Shown in pieces: positions 18,540 to 27,256 of a stretch of DNA of 64,000 nt. The notes beneath the pieces are model-generated. The model did no database searches. It was not told where the DNA came from and was given only the letters and a program-made list of their open reading frames with translations. The stretch covers positions 2,545,501-2,609,500 of the forward strand of contig NZ_CP062698.1 of assembly GCF_018389385.1 (NCBI RefSeq), in the 5' to 3' direction. The number at the start of each line of letters is the position of its first letter. Within the stretch, counting starts at the first letter, position 1. The stretch is from Anthocerotibacter panamensis C109. Lineage in GTDB: Bacteria > Cyanobacteriota > Cyanobacteriia > Gloeobacterales > Anthocerotibacteraceae. The translations under genes were made by a program, and so were the position numbers.

Positions 18540-19319
18540 ATGAATCCTGAACTGGAACTGAACCAAGTCTACAAGTCCTTCCCGGTTAAGCGAGGGGTAC
18601 TGACGGTCTTGGAGGACATTAATCTGACCGTCCAGTCCCAGGAATTCATCTGTCTGGTGGGGGCTTCCGGCTGTGGTAAGAGCACGCTGCTCAATCTGAT
18701 GGCAGGGCTGGATCGCCCCACGCAAGGCGAGGTACGCCAGCGTGACCAAATCGTCACCGGACCGGGGCGCGAGCGGGGTTTGGTCTTTCAAAGCTATACG
18801 CTCTTTCCTTGGCTGACGGTGCGGGAGAATGTGGGTTTTGCGCTCGGTCTACGGGGTATCTCGCGCCGGGATCTCAAGGAGCGCGTCGATGCCTATCTGG
18901 AAGTGGTGCAGTTGCGAGCCTTTCAGGATAGCTACCCCAAGCAGCTCTCTGGAGGGATGCAACAGCGGGTCGCCATTGCCCGAGCCCTCATCAATGAGCC
19001 GAGTGTGCTGTTGATGGATGAACCCTTCGCAGCACTGGATGCCCAGACACGAGGGCTGATGCAAGATTTTCTTCTCCAGTTGTGGCAAGAAAAACCGTTG
19101 ACCGTGGTCCTGGTGACCCATGATGTCGGGGAAGCGGTCTATCTGTGCGAGCGCTTATATATCCTCTCCTCGCGTCCGGGGCGCATTGTCCGTCAGGTAC
19201 AGCCCGGTTTGCCTCGGGAGCGCACCTATCAGGTCCGCCAGTCTGGTCGCTTCCAGGAAGTCCAGGGTCAAGTGCTGGAGTGGCTTCGCGTTGAAGCACT
19301 GAAAGTATTTACAGGCTGA
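18540..19319 (+). CDS. ABC transporter ATP-binding protein (nitrate/sulfonate/taurine type)
   Basis: The 259-residue cytoplasmic ATPase has Walker A GASGCGKST, a Q-loop (FQSYTLFPWLTV), the signature LSGGMQQR, Walker B LLMDEPFAALD and the H-loop LVTHDVGEAVYL. The LFPWLTVRENVGFALGLRG stretch is typical of the NrtD/SsuB/TauB branch. No permease or binding-protein gene is adjacent, so it may work with subunits encoded elsewhere. The substrate-binding protein fragment at the end of this window belongs to the same transporter class, but no link is shown. The first half of the next intergenic region carries a terminator that serves the opposite strand. Confidence 0.9.
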   Translation: MNPELELNQVYKSFPVKRGVLTVLEDINLTVQSQEFICLVGASGCGKSTLLNLMAGLDRPTQGEVRQRDQIVTGPGRERGLVFQSYTLFPWLTVRENVGFALGLRGISRRDLKERVDAYLEVVQLRAFQDSYPKQLSGGMQQRVAIARALINEPSVLLMDEPFAALDAQTRGLMQDFLLQLWQEKPLTVVLVTHDVGEAVYLCERLYILSSRPGRIVRQVQPGLPRERTYQVRQSGRFQEVQGQVLEWLRVEALKVFTG

Positions 19320-19336
19320 GCATTTTACCCCCCCCG

Positions 19337-19365
19337 CAAAAAAACCGGAGCGTGCGGCTCCGGTT
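19337..19365 (-). terminator. Intrinsic terminator for the repeat lipoprotein gene
   Basis: On the minus strand AACCGGAGC pairs with GCTCCGGTT around a five-base loop and is followed by a run of T. It lies about 40 bases beyond the lipoprotein stop. On the plus strand no T-run follows, so it mainly serves the minus strand. Confidence 0.85.
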
Positions 19366-19406
19366 AACGTGATTTTACAAGATAGGTTTTAGCTTCGAGC
19401 TTTAGC

Positions 19407-19739
19407 CTAGGGCTTCTTCTCTTCCTTCATGGCATCGCCTTCTTTCATAGCGTCGCCTTCTTTCATAGCTTCACCTTCTTTCTTCATGGCATCGCCTTCT
19501 TTCATGGCGTCGCCTTCTTTCTTCATGGCATCGCCTTCTTTCATAGCGTCGCCTTCTTTCTTCATGGCATCGCCTTCTTTCATGGCGTCGCCTTCTTTCA
19601 TAGCACCTTCAGCGGGGGCAGTGGTAGTCTCGGTGGTCGCGGGGGTTTCCGTCGTGGTTGCCCCACCACCACAGGCAGACAGGCCAACAAGCAGGACAGA
19701 CAGGCCCAAAATCATGCCCGTTAGCTTCAAAAAGCGCAT
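19407..19739 (-). CDS. Small lipoprotein made of MKEGDA repeats
   Basis: The 110-residue protein starts with a lipoprotein signal (MILGLSVLLVGLSACGGG), with lipobox L-S-A-C and the modified cysteine near residue 23. A Thr/Glu/Pro-rich spacer follows. The remainder is about ten near-identical units of MKEGDA or MKKEGDA ending in EEKKP. The charge pattern suggests an extended or helical, highly charged segment facing the periplasm. Function is unknown. Similar charged-repeat lipoproteins may bind metals or cell-wall polymers, but nothing here proves that. The DNA repeats are 18-21 bases long per unit. Confidence 0.8.
   Translation of the reverse strand: MRFLKLTGMILGLSVLLVGLSACGGGATTTETPATTETTTAPAEGAMKEGDAMKEGDAMKKEGDAMKEGDAMKKEGDAMKEGDAMKKEGEAMKEGDAMKEGDAMKEEKKP
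19424..19605 (-). repeat. In-frame tandem repeats inside the lipoprotein gene
   Basis: Alternating 18-base and 21-base units encode MKEGDA and MKKEGDA. The alternation creates a higher-order unit of about 39 bases (MKEGDAMKKEGDA). Units are nearly identical at DNA level, so copy number is likely to vary by slippage while staying in frame. Confidence 0.9.
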
Positions 19740-19861
19740 GGTGTTTTCCTCATGGTTTGTTTGTAGACGTGTTCTCCAGTTAGCATCTTACTAGGAAGTG
19801 GTGCCTGCCTTACTGTTCTTCAGGATCCCTCCTACATTTTTTCGGCCATAAGAGGCTTGCT

Positions 19862-20365
19862 ATGTCCCTATCCGCTGTTGCTGCTCCTATTGCTTGTGCC
19901 GTGTTGACCCTCAGTGACACCCGCACCCCTGACACGGACACCAGCGGTCAGACCCTGTGTCAGTTGCTACTGGTAGGGGGGTATGAGGTCCGGGATTATC
20001 TGATCCAACCCGATGAAGCGCATCTGCTGGAGGGGACGCTCTTGGAGTGGTGTGCGCGTGCGGATATTCAGGCGGTACTGATCACAGGGGGGACAGGGGT
20101 GAGCCCTCGGGATATTACCCCGGATGTATTGGCACGGCACTTCGACAAGCCCCTACCGGGATTTGGAGAACTTTTTCGTATGCTCTCCTGGGAACAGGTG
20201 GGTTCTAAGGCACTTTCTTCACGAGCGGTGGCAGGTGTGGTAAGAAAAACGTTGGTTTTCGCGCTACCGGGCTCAACGCGAGCCGTCACGCTCGCTATGG
20301 AAAAGCTAATCTTGCCCGAACTCAGCCATCTGGTACGCCTGATCCAGGGTGAGGGGCACCGCTAA
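19862..20365 (+). CDS. moaB: Molybdopterin adenylyltransferase/MoaB-family protein
   Basis: The 167-residue single-domain protein of the MoaB/MogA fold binds molybdopterin and activates it by adenylation for molybdenum insertion. It shows [19 protein letters not shown] at the start, the [16 protein letters not shown] loop (GGTG with the catalytic aspartate), and [20 protein letters not shown] near the end. Length and motif order match the family. It is convergent with the hexosaminidase gene, with stops only 3 bases apart. MogA and MoaB cannot be separated with certainty from motifs alone. Confidence 0.87.
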   Translation: MSLSAVAAPIACAVLTLSDTRTPDTDTSGQTLCQLLLVGGYEVRDYLIQPDEAHLLEGTLLEWCARADIQAVLITGGTGVSPRDITPDVLARHFDKPLPGFGELFRMLSWEQVGSKALSSRAVAGVVRKTLVFALPGSTRAVTLAMEKLILPELSHLVRLIQGEGHR

Positions 20366-20368
20366 ACG

Positions 20369-21892
20369 TCAGAAACCGGCAATTGGAAGCTGGCCCACCG
20401 CAAGGTAGTGGCCCCACAACAGGTCCACGACGGCCTGTTGCGCCTCGGGACTGTAGGCCAAGATTCGCTCGCGACGTACGTTCTGAATCAGATAGGGGTT
20501 GCCGTAGCTGACGACGATGAGCCGTTGGGGGGCAGTAGTCAGGAACCGCTCCAGGGCAGGCGGGAGCTGAGTATAGCTCCGGTAAGGCCCGGTGGTGAGG
20601 AAAAGGTGGACAAGGACAAGTTCGCGACCGTCTCGGGGAAGCGCTGCCAAGGCTTCCCCCGCTTGGTCTTGGGCAAAAACCAGCGTCTCGGGGTGCACGT
20701 GGTAGACAGGTCCAGGCACCGGGACAGCCTTGGGCGCGATTAGAATATTGCACCAGTGCGGGGTGTCCTTGAGGTCAGGCAAGGGACCCAGCCCGAGGGT
20801 AGTGATGCTTTGCCGGTAGAGATGCTGCGCCTGCTTGTGATGTTCGGGCCAACCGCCCTCGGGTAGCGGTGGGGCAGCCTTGAGCTGAGCTTTAGCCCGG
20901 AGAATCTTACGCACGGAAGCATAGAGCCGTTCTCGGGAGAACCGCCCCTGAAGAATGGCTCCCAAGATGGCTTGATAGGCGCTGGGCAAATCCTGGGGCA
21001 TCAGGAGAATATCTGCTCCGGCTGCGAAGGCCATGAGTGCTGCCTCAGCGGGTCCAAAACGGTCAGCGATGGCGCCCATGGTTAGGGCATCGGTCACGAC
21101 AAGCCCCTCAAAGCCCCATTGTTGCTGGAGAATATCGGTCACGATAGGGTAGGAAAGGCTGGTGGGGAGGACATCCAAAGCGGGGGCCTGGAGGTGGGCG
21201 ACCATCACGGCACTCACGCCAGCCGCGATCAGTGCCTGGAAGGGCGGCCAATGTTCGCGCTCCAGGGTGAGCCGCGTGGTCTGGAGCATGGGCAGTTCTA
21301 GATGGGAATCACCGTCTACATCCCCATGACCGGGGAAGTGTTTGGCGCAGGTCAACACGCCCCCCGCCTGGAGCCCTTGGAGGAAGGCTAGACTCTCTCG
21401 GGTCACCTGCTCTGGGGTTGCGCCGAAGGCTCGCACATTGATGACTGGATTGCTGGGATTAGCATTGACGTCGGCGATGGGAGCCAAGACCCAGTTCACT
21501 CCGACACTACGGGCCTCTCGGGCGGTGATGAGTCCTGCTTGAGCGCTGGCTTGACTCCCGCACGCGGCCAAAGCCAGGGCGGGCGGGAGCCGGGTGCATC
21601 CTCGAACGTGTTGACCGGCCCCTTCTTCGAGATCCGCGCAGACGAGGAGGGGCTGCGGGCTCATCGCTTGGAAGCGTTGGACTTTAGCCGAGGTTTCGCC
21701 AACTTCACCTCCATAGAGCAGGATTCCTCCAATGTGGTAGCGCTCGATGGCTTGAGTCAGGTCCGCCAAACTCAGTTCCCGCTCGGGATAGCGGCGGTCT
21801 TCATCTTGGGTGAAGCCGCTGGTGCGGACTACGAAGAGTTGCCCGACTTGCTCTTCCAGGGTTAGATTCGCCAGTTCTGGCAGGTCCAACAT
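20369..21892 (-). CDS. nagZ: GH3 beta-N-acetylhexosaminidase (NagZ-like)
   Basis: This glycoside hydrolase family 3 enzyme, about 507 residues from the chosen start, probably cleaves N-acetylglucosamine from peptidoglycan fragments during wall recycling. Motifs include GQLFVVRTSG, CAKHFPGHGDVDGDSH with the catalytic His/Asp pair of NagZ enzymes, and FEGLVVTDALTMGAI with the nucleophile aspartate. A C-terminal domain of about 150 residues beyond the NagZ core makes it longer than E. coli NagZ (341 residues), as in two-domain GH3 proteins. ATG 21892 is chosen because a GGAGG lies 8 bases upstream. No secretion signal is visible. Confidence 0.9.
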   Translation of the reverse strand: MLDLPELANLTLEEQVGQLFVVRTSGFTQDEDRRYPERELSLADLTQAIERYHIGGILLYGGEVGETSAKVQRFQAMSPQPLLVCADLEEGAGQHVRGCTRLPPALALAACGSQASAQAGLITAREARSVGVNWVLAPIADVNANPSNPVINVRAFGATPEQVTRESLAFLQGLQAGGVLTCAKHFPGHGDVDGDSHLELPMLQTTRLTLEREHWPPFQALIAAGVSAVMVAHLQAPALDVLPTSLSYPIVTDILQQQWGFEGLVVTDALTMGAIADRFGPAEAALMAFAAGADILLMPQDLPSAYQAILGAILQGRFSRERLYASVRKILRAKAQLKAAPPLPEGGWPEHHKQAQHLYRQSITTLGLGPLPDLKDTPHWCNILIAPKAVPVPGPVYHVHPETLVFAQDQAGEALAALPRDGRELVLVHLFLTTGPYRSYTQLPPALERFLTTAPQRLIVVSYGNPYLIQNVRRERILAYSPEAQQAVVDLLWGHYLAVGQLPIAGF

Positions 21893-21937
21893 GACGTGCT
21901 CCTCCATGTGCCGCACCTGCCCATCCTATAGCGCCGA

Positions 21938-23482
21938 TTATACAGCCAAGGGACTCCCCTGCCGGTCCAGCGTCCGGTACTGAATAGCCTCCGCCACATG
22001 CGCAGTCTGAATATCCTGAGACCCAGTCAAGTCCGCTACCGTCCGGGCGACTTTGAGGATGCGGTCGTAGGAGCGAGCTGTCATACCCAGGCGCGAGATA
22101 GCCATCTGGAGCAGCGTCCGACCAGCTTCATCCAACAGACAAAATTCCCGCAGGTGATGGGTCTGCATTTGGGCGTTGCAGGTGATGCCCTGGTCTCGAA
22201 AGCGACTCAGTTGCCGCTCTCGGGCATACAGAACCCTTTGGCGGACCTGCTCGGAGCTTTCGGCGCGACTCAGGCGGGTCATCTCTTCGGGCTTGAGGTT
22301 GTCCACCTGTACATGGAGGTCAATGCGGTCAAGGAGCGGTCCCGAAAGTTTCCCCCAATAGCGCTGGCGAGCCAAAGGAGAGCAGATACACTGAGGCGGG
22401 CCACCTCCTGGACGCGGTTTTGGGCCACAGGGGCAGGGGTTGGCGCTCAGAACCAGAGAAGTCCGCGCCGGGAAGACCACTTGTTGTCGGGTCCGTGAAA
22501 TCAGGACTTCGCCATCTTCTAGGGGTTGGCGCAGGCACTCGATCACCTCCCGCCGGAACTCAACGGCTTCATCGAGAAAGAGCACCCCCCCATGGGCCAG
22601 CGAAACTTCTCCAGGGCGCGGAAAGGTTCCTCCCCCGACCAAAGCAGCACCGGAGGCGGAGTGATGAGGCGCTCGAAAGGGGCGCTCCATCATCAGGTGC
22701 CCCCGCTGTTTGAGCAGTCCCGCGACCGAGTAGATCTTGGTTACCTGGAGGGCTTCTTCGCGGGTCAGCGGCGGTAGGATACCGGGGAGGCGGCGGGCGA
22801 GCATGGTTTTGCCGGTGCCGGGAGGACCGACAAGTAAAAGATTATGACCGCCTGCGGCGGCGATTTCTAAGGAACGTTTGCCCACACTCTGGCCTTTGAC
22901 ATCAGCGAGGTCCAAGTTTAGCAAGGGGGGCGCGAGGGACGCCGGGGCTGGCTGGGCACGGGTATAGCGCTCGGGATGGGTGAGAAATTCCACGACTTGG
23001 ACCAGATTTGCTAGACCGTAGACTTCGATATCTTCGAGGACGGCTGCCTCTTCGCGGTTGGCATAGGGGACGACCATACCCTTAAATCCCATGCACCGCG
23101 CCCCATCCGCGACGGGCAAAGCGCCCCGGACGGGTTTGAGCGTCCCTTCCAAAGACAGTTCCCCTACAAATAACAGGCCATGGAGGAGGCTGGGCTCCAA
23201 TTGTCCGGTGGCGGCGAGGACGCCCAAGGCGATGGCAAGATCAAAACTAGGGCCTTCTTTGCGCAGGTCGGCAGGGGCAAGGTTGACGATAACTTTGCGC
23301 TGTGGATAGGCAAACCCGGAGTTGCGCAGGGCGGCGCGGACCCGTTCGCGGGATTCCTGGACAGCAGTGTCGGGTAGACCGACGATGACGGTTTGGGGCA
23401 ATCCGGCGGAGAGATCGACTTCGACCGTGACTTGGACAGCATCAATACCCATCAAGGCGGCGCTATAGACGCGGGCTAACAT
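21938..23482 (-). CDS. comM: YifB/ComM-family Mg-chelatase-like AAA ATPase
   Basis: The 514-residue protein has an N-terminal Lon-substrate-like domain (MLARVYSAALMGIDAVQVTV), a central AAA domain with Walker A GPPGTGKT (about residue 216) and GVLFLDEAVEFRREVIE, a zinc-like cysteine cluster NPCPCGP..CICS, and the C-terminal Mg-chelatase lid. ComM is a hexameric helicase that drives branch migration during natural transformation. Many cyanobacteria are competent, so this role fits, although YifB proteins are also found in non-competent bacteria. It is followed at 21 bases by nagZ on the same strand. Confidence 0.92.
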   Translation of the reverse strand: MLARVYSAALMGIDAVQVTVEVDLSAGLPQTVIVGLPDTAVQESRERVRAALRNSGFAYPQRKVIVNLAPADLRKEGPSFDLAIALGVLAATGQLEPSLLHGLLFVGELSLEGTLKPVRGALPVADGARCMGFKGMVVPYANREEAAVLEDIEVYGLANLVQVVEFLTHPERYTRAQPAPASLAPPLLNLDLADVKGQSVGKRSLEIAAAGGHNLLLVGPPGTGKTMLARRLPGILPPLTREEALQVTKIYSVAGLLKQRGHLMMERPFRAPHHSASGAALVGGGTFPRPGEVSLAHGGVLFLDEAVEFRREVIECLRQPLEDGEVLISRTRQQVVFPARTSLVLSANPCPCGPKPRPGGGPPQCICSPLARQRYWGKLSGPLLDRIDLHVQVDNLKPEEMTRLSRAESSEQVRQRVLYARERQLSRFRDQGITCNAQMQTHHLREFCLLDEAGRTLLQMAISRLGMTARSYDRILKVARTVADLTGSQDIQTAHVAEAIQYRTLDRQGSPLAV

Positions 23483-23614
23483 AGGGGCTCACAAAGTTGT
23501 ACTGGGCAGTTATACCCTACCGATTCTTTACTTTGGTCGTGCGCTACTGATGAAGTGGCTACCAACGAGCCCGCGATTGGGTGGTTGCGTTGGAGCCTGC
23601 TTTAACGAGGAGCC

Positions 23615-24172
23615 TTAGAGCTTGCGGGTGTAGACTCCCTTGATAATCGCTACAAAAGTCTTACCGCCATCCATACTCTGCTCATAGAGGTAATCAACTT
23701 TGTCCGCCGTAATGTTGTAGTAGGTCTGCCGATTGGTGACCGCTTTGCCCTGCTGTGTGGCTTGACCGAGCATCACCATTTTGCCATCCTTAAATTCACC
23801 CAGAAAACTGATCAAGTTGGGCATGGTGTTGTCAATCCACACCTGTTGCCACATTTTTTTGTCAGGCAGATAGGTAGTCAGGCTGGTGCCTTTGATATAG
23901 GAATCCTGATAGTTTTGCTGGAGGGCACAGCCATCCAGAATATAGTGAATGTTGTCGTCGGCTTTGATTTCCTGCCATTGGTCCTCGGTGGGGCTTGCTT
24001 TGACTTGAGAGACTACCTTCCATGCTCCGACCCAAAAGGCAAACGCTTTCATGGCGGGCAGGTCGCAGGCTTTGGAGATTTTGACGGACTCGTCAGCAGC
24101 GCGCGACGGGCTCATCGGCAGGAGGGTAAAAAGAGTGAGACTGAGCAGGAAGGGACGAAGCCGTTGGAGCAT
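23615..24172 (-). CDS. Secreted DUF1579-like protein
   Basis: The 185-residue protein carries a clear signal peptide (FLLSLTLFTLLPMSPSRAAD, cleavage near residue 25). The mature part reads FAFWVGAWKVVSQVKASP, then a beta-rich series including LDGCALQQNYQD, SLTTYLPDKKMWQQVWID and MVMLGQATQQGKAVTNRQTY. The F-W-x-G-x-W start and the strand pattern resemble DUF1579-type lipocalin-like domains. It is probably periplasmic. No catalytic motif is evident and neighbours give no functional hint. Confidence 0.7.
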   Translation of the reverse strand: MLQRLRPFLLSLTLFTLLPMSPSRAADESVKISKACDLPAMKAFAFWVGAWKVVSQVKASPTEDQWQEIKADDNIHYILDGCALQQNYQDSYIKGTSLTTYLPDKKMWQQVWIDNTMPNLISFLGEFKDGKMVMLGQATQQGKAVTNRQTYYNITADKVDYLYEQSMDGGKTFVAIIKGVYTRKL

Positions 24173-24261
24173 GGGGAAGTTCCTACGTTGGAGAGACTAG
24201 CAGCGCTGTTTTGCCAAGCAAGCGTCAAGGGGCTGTTTTGAGCGGCTGGATTGCACTGGGC

Positions 24262-25767
24262 TCAGAAGCTAGATGGGCGGTTTGTCTGTTGCATGAAGCT
24301 TCCTTGTTGACGGCTTGCGAGGCGGGCTTTACCGGACTTGGCCCACTCTTGGAGTTTTTGGATCTGTTCTTGGGCGGTCAGGGCCAAAGGAATCATCTGG
24401 CTCACTGCCTCGATAATATCCTGCGTGGCGAAGTCGCGCTGTTCACTGAAGGCGGTGTGCATGGCATCGACGAGGGATTGCTCGATCTCCGCCCCAGAGA
24501 AGTCAGGGGTTTCGTAGGCAAGGCGGTCGAGGTCAAAGGCACGCAGTTGTTGGGGACGGAGTTTGTTGAGGTGGACTTGAAAAATTTCGCGCCGCTCCTG
24601 CTGACTGGGTAGCCCCACAAAAAATACTTCATCGAAGCGGCCTTTGCGCAAGAGTTCTGGGGGCAGGCGGTCGATGTCGTTGGCAGTGGCGACCATAAAC
24701 ACGGGCGCTGTTTTCTCCCCCATCCAAGTAAGAAATGTAGCGAAGACGCGGCTGGCGGTCCCGGCATCCCCGGCGCGGTCGGTCGCGCCAAAGGCTTTGT
24801 CCATCTCATCAAGCCACAGCACGCAGGGGCTCAAAGCTTCGGCAAGCTGGATCATCTGGCGGGTGCGCGACTCTGACTCTCCCACCAACCCTGCAAACAG
24901 ACGGCCCACATCCAAGCGCAACAAAGGTAGGTGCCAGTGGTGGGCGATGGCCTTGGCACTCAGGGATTTGCCGGTACCTTGGACGCCGACTAAGAGCAAT
25001 CCCCGAGGAGCCGGTAGACCATAGCGGCGGGCCTGTTCGGAGAAAGCCCCGCCCCGGCGCATCAGCCAGTCTTTGAGATTATCGAGGCCGCCAATGTCGG
25101 ACATTTCTGCTGATGTGGGATAAAAGTCGAGGATCTGCGTCTGACGGATTTTTTGGCGTTTTTCTTCAAGGATCAAATCGAGGTCTTGAGGCTCCAGAGT
25201 GCCGTGTTTGGCGAGGGCTTTGGCAAGCACTTGACGTACTCGATTGAGGGTCAGCCCCTGACAGGCTTTGACCAATTCCTCAAACTGCACCACCCCCAAA
25301 CTGGTAGCGGGTAAAAGGCGTCGGATCTCCGCACTCAATTGCTCGAAGTTGGGGAGGTCAAATTCCAATACAGTGAGGTCTTCAGCGAGATCGGGGGGGA
25401 TATTTAGACGCGGGGCAATGAGGACAATAGTCTTGGGCACCGAGCGTAGGCGGCGGCTCAAATTCCGCAACTTGCGCCCGATGGCAATATCTTCTAAAAA
25501 GCGGTGATAGTCGCGCAGGACAAAGATAGCGGGTTGATGGTCCGGGGAGCGTTCTACGAATTCAAGGGCCTGGAGCGGGTTGTTGCGTCCGGCATTGCGG
25601 TCAGCCCCCTGCTGCTGATAGCCTTCCACGAAGTCCCAGAAGTAGACTTTACGTTGGTCTGTCAGTTCCGCCAGAGTTTGTTCCACCCGTTCTTCTTCGT
25701 GGGTCATCACATAGATGATGGGATAGCGTGCACGGATGAGTAGATCGATTTCCTCAGCAAAATTCAT
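24262..25767 (-). CDS. ycf46: Ycf46-type AAA ATPase
   Basis: The 501-residue AAA ATPase is conserved in cyanobacteria and algal plastids. The N-terminal half (MNFAEEIDLLIRARYPIIYV onward) is a degenerate P-loop-like domain. The C-terminal AAA domain has Walker A GVQGTGKS (about residue 258), Walker B CVLWLDEMDKAF and the arginine-finger region LLRKGRFDEVFFVGLP. In cyanobacteria the family has been linked to photosynthesis regulation under inorganic-carbon limitation. That is family knowledge and cannot be seen here. It is followed by, and may be co-transcribed from, the 25843-27132 gene. The adjacent membrane-protein gene is also a cyanobacteria/plastid family. Confidence 0.92.
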   Translation of the reverse strand: MNFAEEIDLLIRARYPIIYVMTHEEERVEQTLAELTDQRKVYFWDFVEGYQQQGADRNAGRNNPLQALEFVERSPDHQPAIFVLRDYHRFLEDIAIGRKLRNLSRRLRSVPKTIVLIAPRLNIPPDLAEDLTVLEFDLPNFEQLSAEIRRLLPATSLGVVQFEELVKACQGLTLNRVRQVLAKALAKHGTLEPQDLDLILEEKRQKIRQTQILDFYPTSAEMSDIGGLDNLKDWLMRRGGAFSEQARRYGLPAPRGLLLVGVQGTGKSLSAKAIAHHWHLPLLRLDVGRLFAGLVGESESRTRQMIQLAEALSPCVLWLDEMDKAFGATDRAGDAGTASRVFATFLTWMGEKTAPVFMVATANDIDRLPPELLRKGRFDEVFFVGLPSQQERREIFQVHLNKLRPQQLRAFDLDRLAYETPDFSGAEIEQSLVDAMHTAFSEQRDFATQDIIEAVSQMIPLALTAQEQIQKLQEWAKSGKARLASRQQGSFMQQTNRPSSF

Positions 25768-25842
25768 GGGCGGTGTGCTCGGGGCTATACCTCAGCTTAC
25801 TGGGGTTTCTACATGAGGCAACCGCAGCTCATGCCTTAGGTG

Positions 25843-27132
25843 TTAACTGTTTTCGCGCAAGCGGCGTTCGAAGTCTTCGGCGTCCAGGTCTTTTTGGTCG
25901 AGGATACTCTTACGGGTGTCGTAGATGGTGTCTTCTTTGCCCAAGACCAGCCGGGTGGCAAACTGTTGGGCAAAAACGAGTTTTTCGCGGAGTTTGGGGG
26001 TCGGGCGGCTCAAGTAGACCGATTGGTCGCGGCGCAGACCATTACGCGCGGAGATTTGGGCATTTTTCGAGCCAAGGAGGAAATAACGCACCGTGGGCAC
26101 GAGCAAGAAGAGCGTCCCATAGATCAATAGGACTGGGGTGACGATACTGATCCAAGACAGACCTGCCCGATTTAAGAACGTGGGGTCTAGGGCCTCGAAG
26201 CGCTGGAGCTGGAGCCACAGGAAACCCGCCCCTAAAATATTGGCTACGCCCAACGCTCCTGCCAGCGTTAGGGTGCCTGCCGGAGCTTTGGAGAATTCCA
26301 CGGGTTTCTCTTCTAGATAGCCTGTGGAGACGCGGCTGCCCGTACCGGCGGCGCTCACCTGGAGTTGGGGGAAGACGTAGACGAGATCACCCGTTTCACT
26401 CACCTGCGGCTGTCCATCAAATTTCACCAGGACCGGCAGCATGTAGTCTTCGCGCTCGTCGTAGGGTGCATCCAAAAAGGGCGCGACCTGCTCTGCGGTC
26501 ACCACCCCACCATTGCTGCGGATCGTCCGCCCCACCAGTTGCCAGCGGCGCTCCTCCAGGTCACTGTTGGGGTCACCATCCCCGAATAAAAAGGAGAAGA
26601 CACCTTCTAGAAAACCTACCGGTTGTCCTTGCTCATAGCGGCGTCTGCGCTCCAACTCGGGCTCAGCCCCATAGTAGAAGTAGCCATAGGGATTGAAGCC
26701 GTACCACAACCAGTACATCCCTCCAAAGTTGAAGCTAGGTCCGCTGCGGTTGTCGCGGTCATCGCGGTTAGTGGCGGTGCTTAGGGCAAAAAGAGCGACG
26801 GCAATGACAATCAAAGAGAGGATCAAGGCGACTCCAAAAGAAATGCGCCCGAGGTACAGAGCAGTCTTTTTAAGCTTTTTGAGGAACTCCTGCCACTGGG
26901 CGTCCTGGAGCTTTTGGTTGAGGACTTCGCGCCATTGGGCGGTAAATTGGTAGGCAATCTCCCCGCTCTGGGCAACCTGGAGCGAACCACCTGCCTGACT
27001 CGCCATCAGATTTAGCTCGCGACGAGCTTGCTCTAGGGGCAGGCCCACATCTGAGGCCACATCGCCGATAGTGACACGGTAGCCTTGGCGGGCTACGGAA
27101 TTCATCAATCGCTCTTGTATTTCTGTGGTCAT
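25843..27132 (-). CDS. Conserved cyanobacterial/plastid membrane protein
   Basis: From the chosen start the protein has 429 residues. The N-terminal 80 residues form a winged-helix-like segment (RLMNSVARQGYRVTIGDVAS). A strong membrane helix lies near residues 105-125 (ISFGVALILSLIVIAVALFA), and a Tyr/Gly-rich loop reads FNFGGMYWLWYGFNPYGYFY. Two further helices follow: LAGALGVANILGAGFLWLQL and SIVTPVLLIYGTLFLLVPTV. Homologous proteins occur in cyanobacteria and plants, where one is annotated as iron-sulfur-cluster related without firm proof. ATG 27132 is preferred because GGAGAGAGG lies just upstream. An ATG 31 codons earlier has no such site. Confidence 0.78.
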   Translation of the reverse strand: MTTEIQERLMNSVARQGYRVTIGDVASDVGLPLEQARRELNLMASQAGGSLQVAQSGEIAYQFTAQWREVLNQKLQDAQWQEFLKKLKKTALYLGRISFGVALILSLIVIAVALFALSTATNRDDRDNRSGPSFNFGGMYWLWYGFNPYGYFYYGAEPELERRRRYEQGQPVGFLEGVFSFLFGDGDPNSDLEERRWQLVGRTIRSNGGVVTAEQVAPFLDAPYDEREDYMLPVLVKFDGQPQVSETGDLVYVFPQLQVSAAGTGSRVSTGYLEEKPVEFSKAPAGTLTLAGALGVANILGAGFLWLQLQRFEALDPTFLNRAGLSWISIVTPVLLIYGTLFLLVPTVRYFLLGSKNAQISARNGLRRDQSVYLSRPTPKLREKLVFAQQFATRLVLGKEDTIYDTRKSILDQKDLDAEDFERRLRENS

Positions 27133-27256
27133 GGGTCCTCTCTCCAGCACCGCCCGGAGTCTACCTCTCCATTCTGACACCCCATGCTCCGGTGCTGCGA
27201 TTCCCTTAAGATATGACGTCGTCACATCGGGAGGTTGCTCTGAAATGCCTGGAGGA

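Noticed and set aside
18540-19319. Pairing the ABC ATPase with the substrate-binding protein at 63460-64000 as one transporter
   Set aside because: They belong to the same transporter class but lie 44 kb apart with no permease gene in the window. The link is only a guess.
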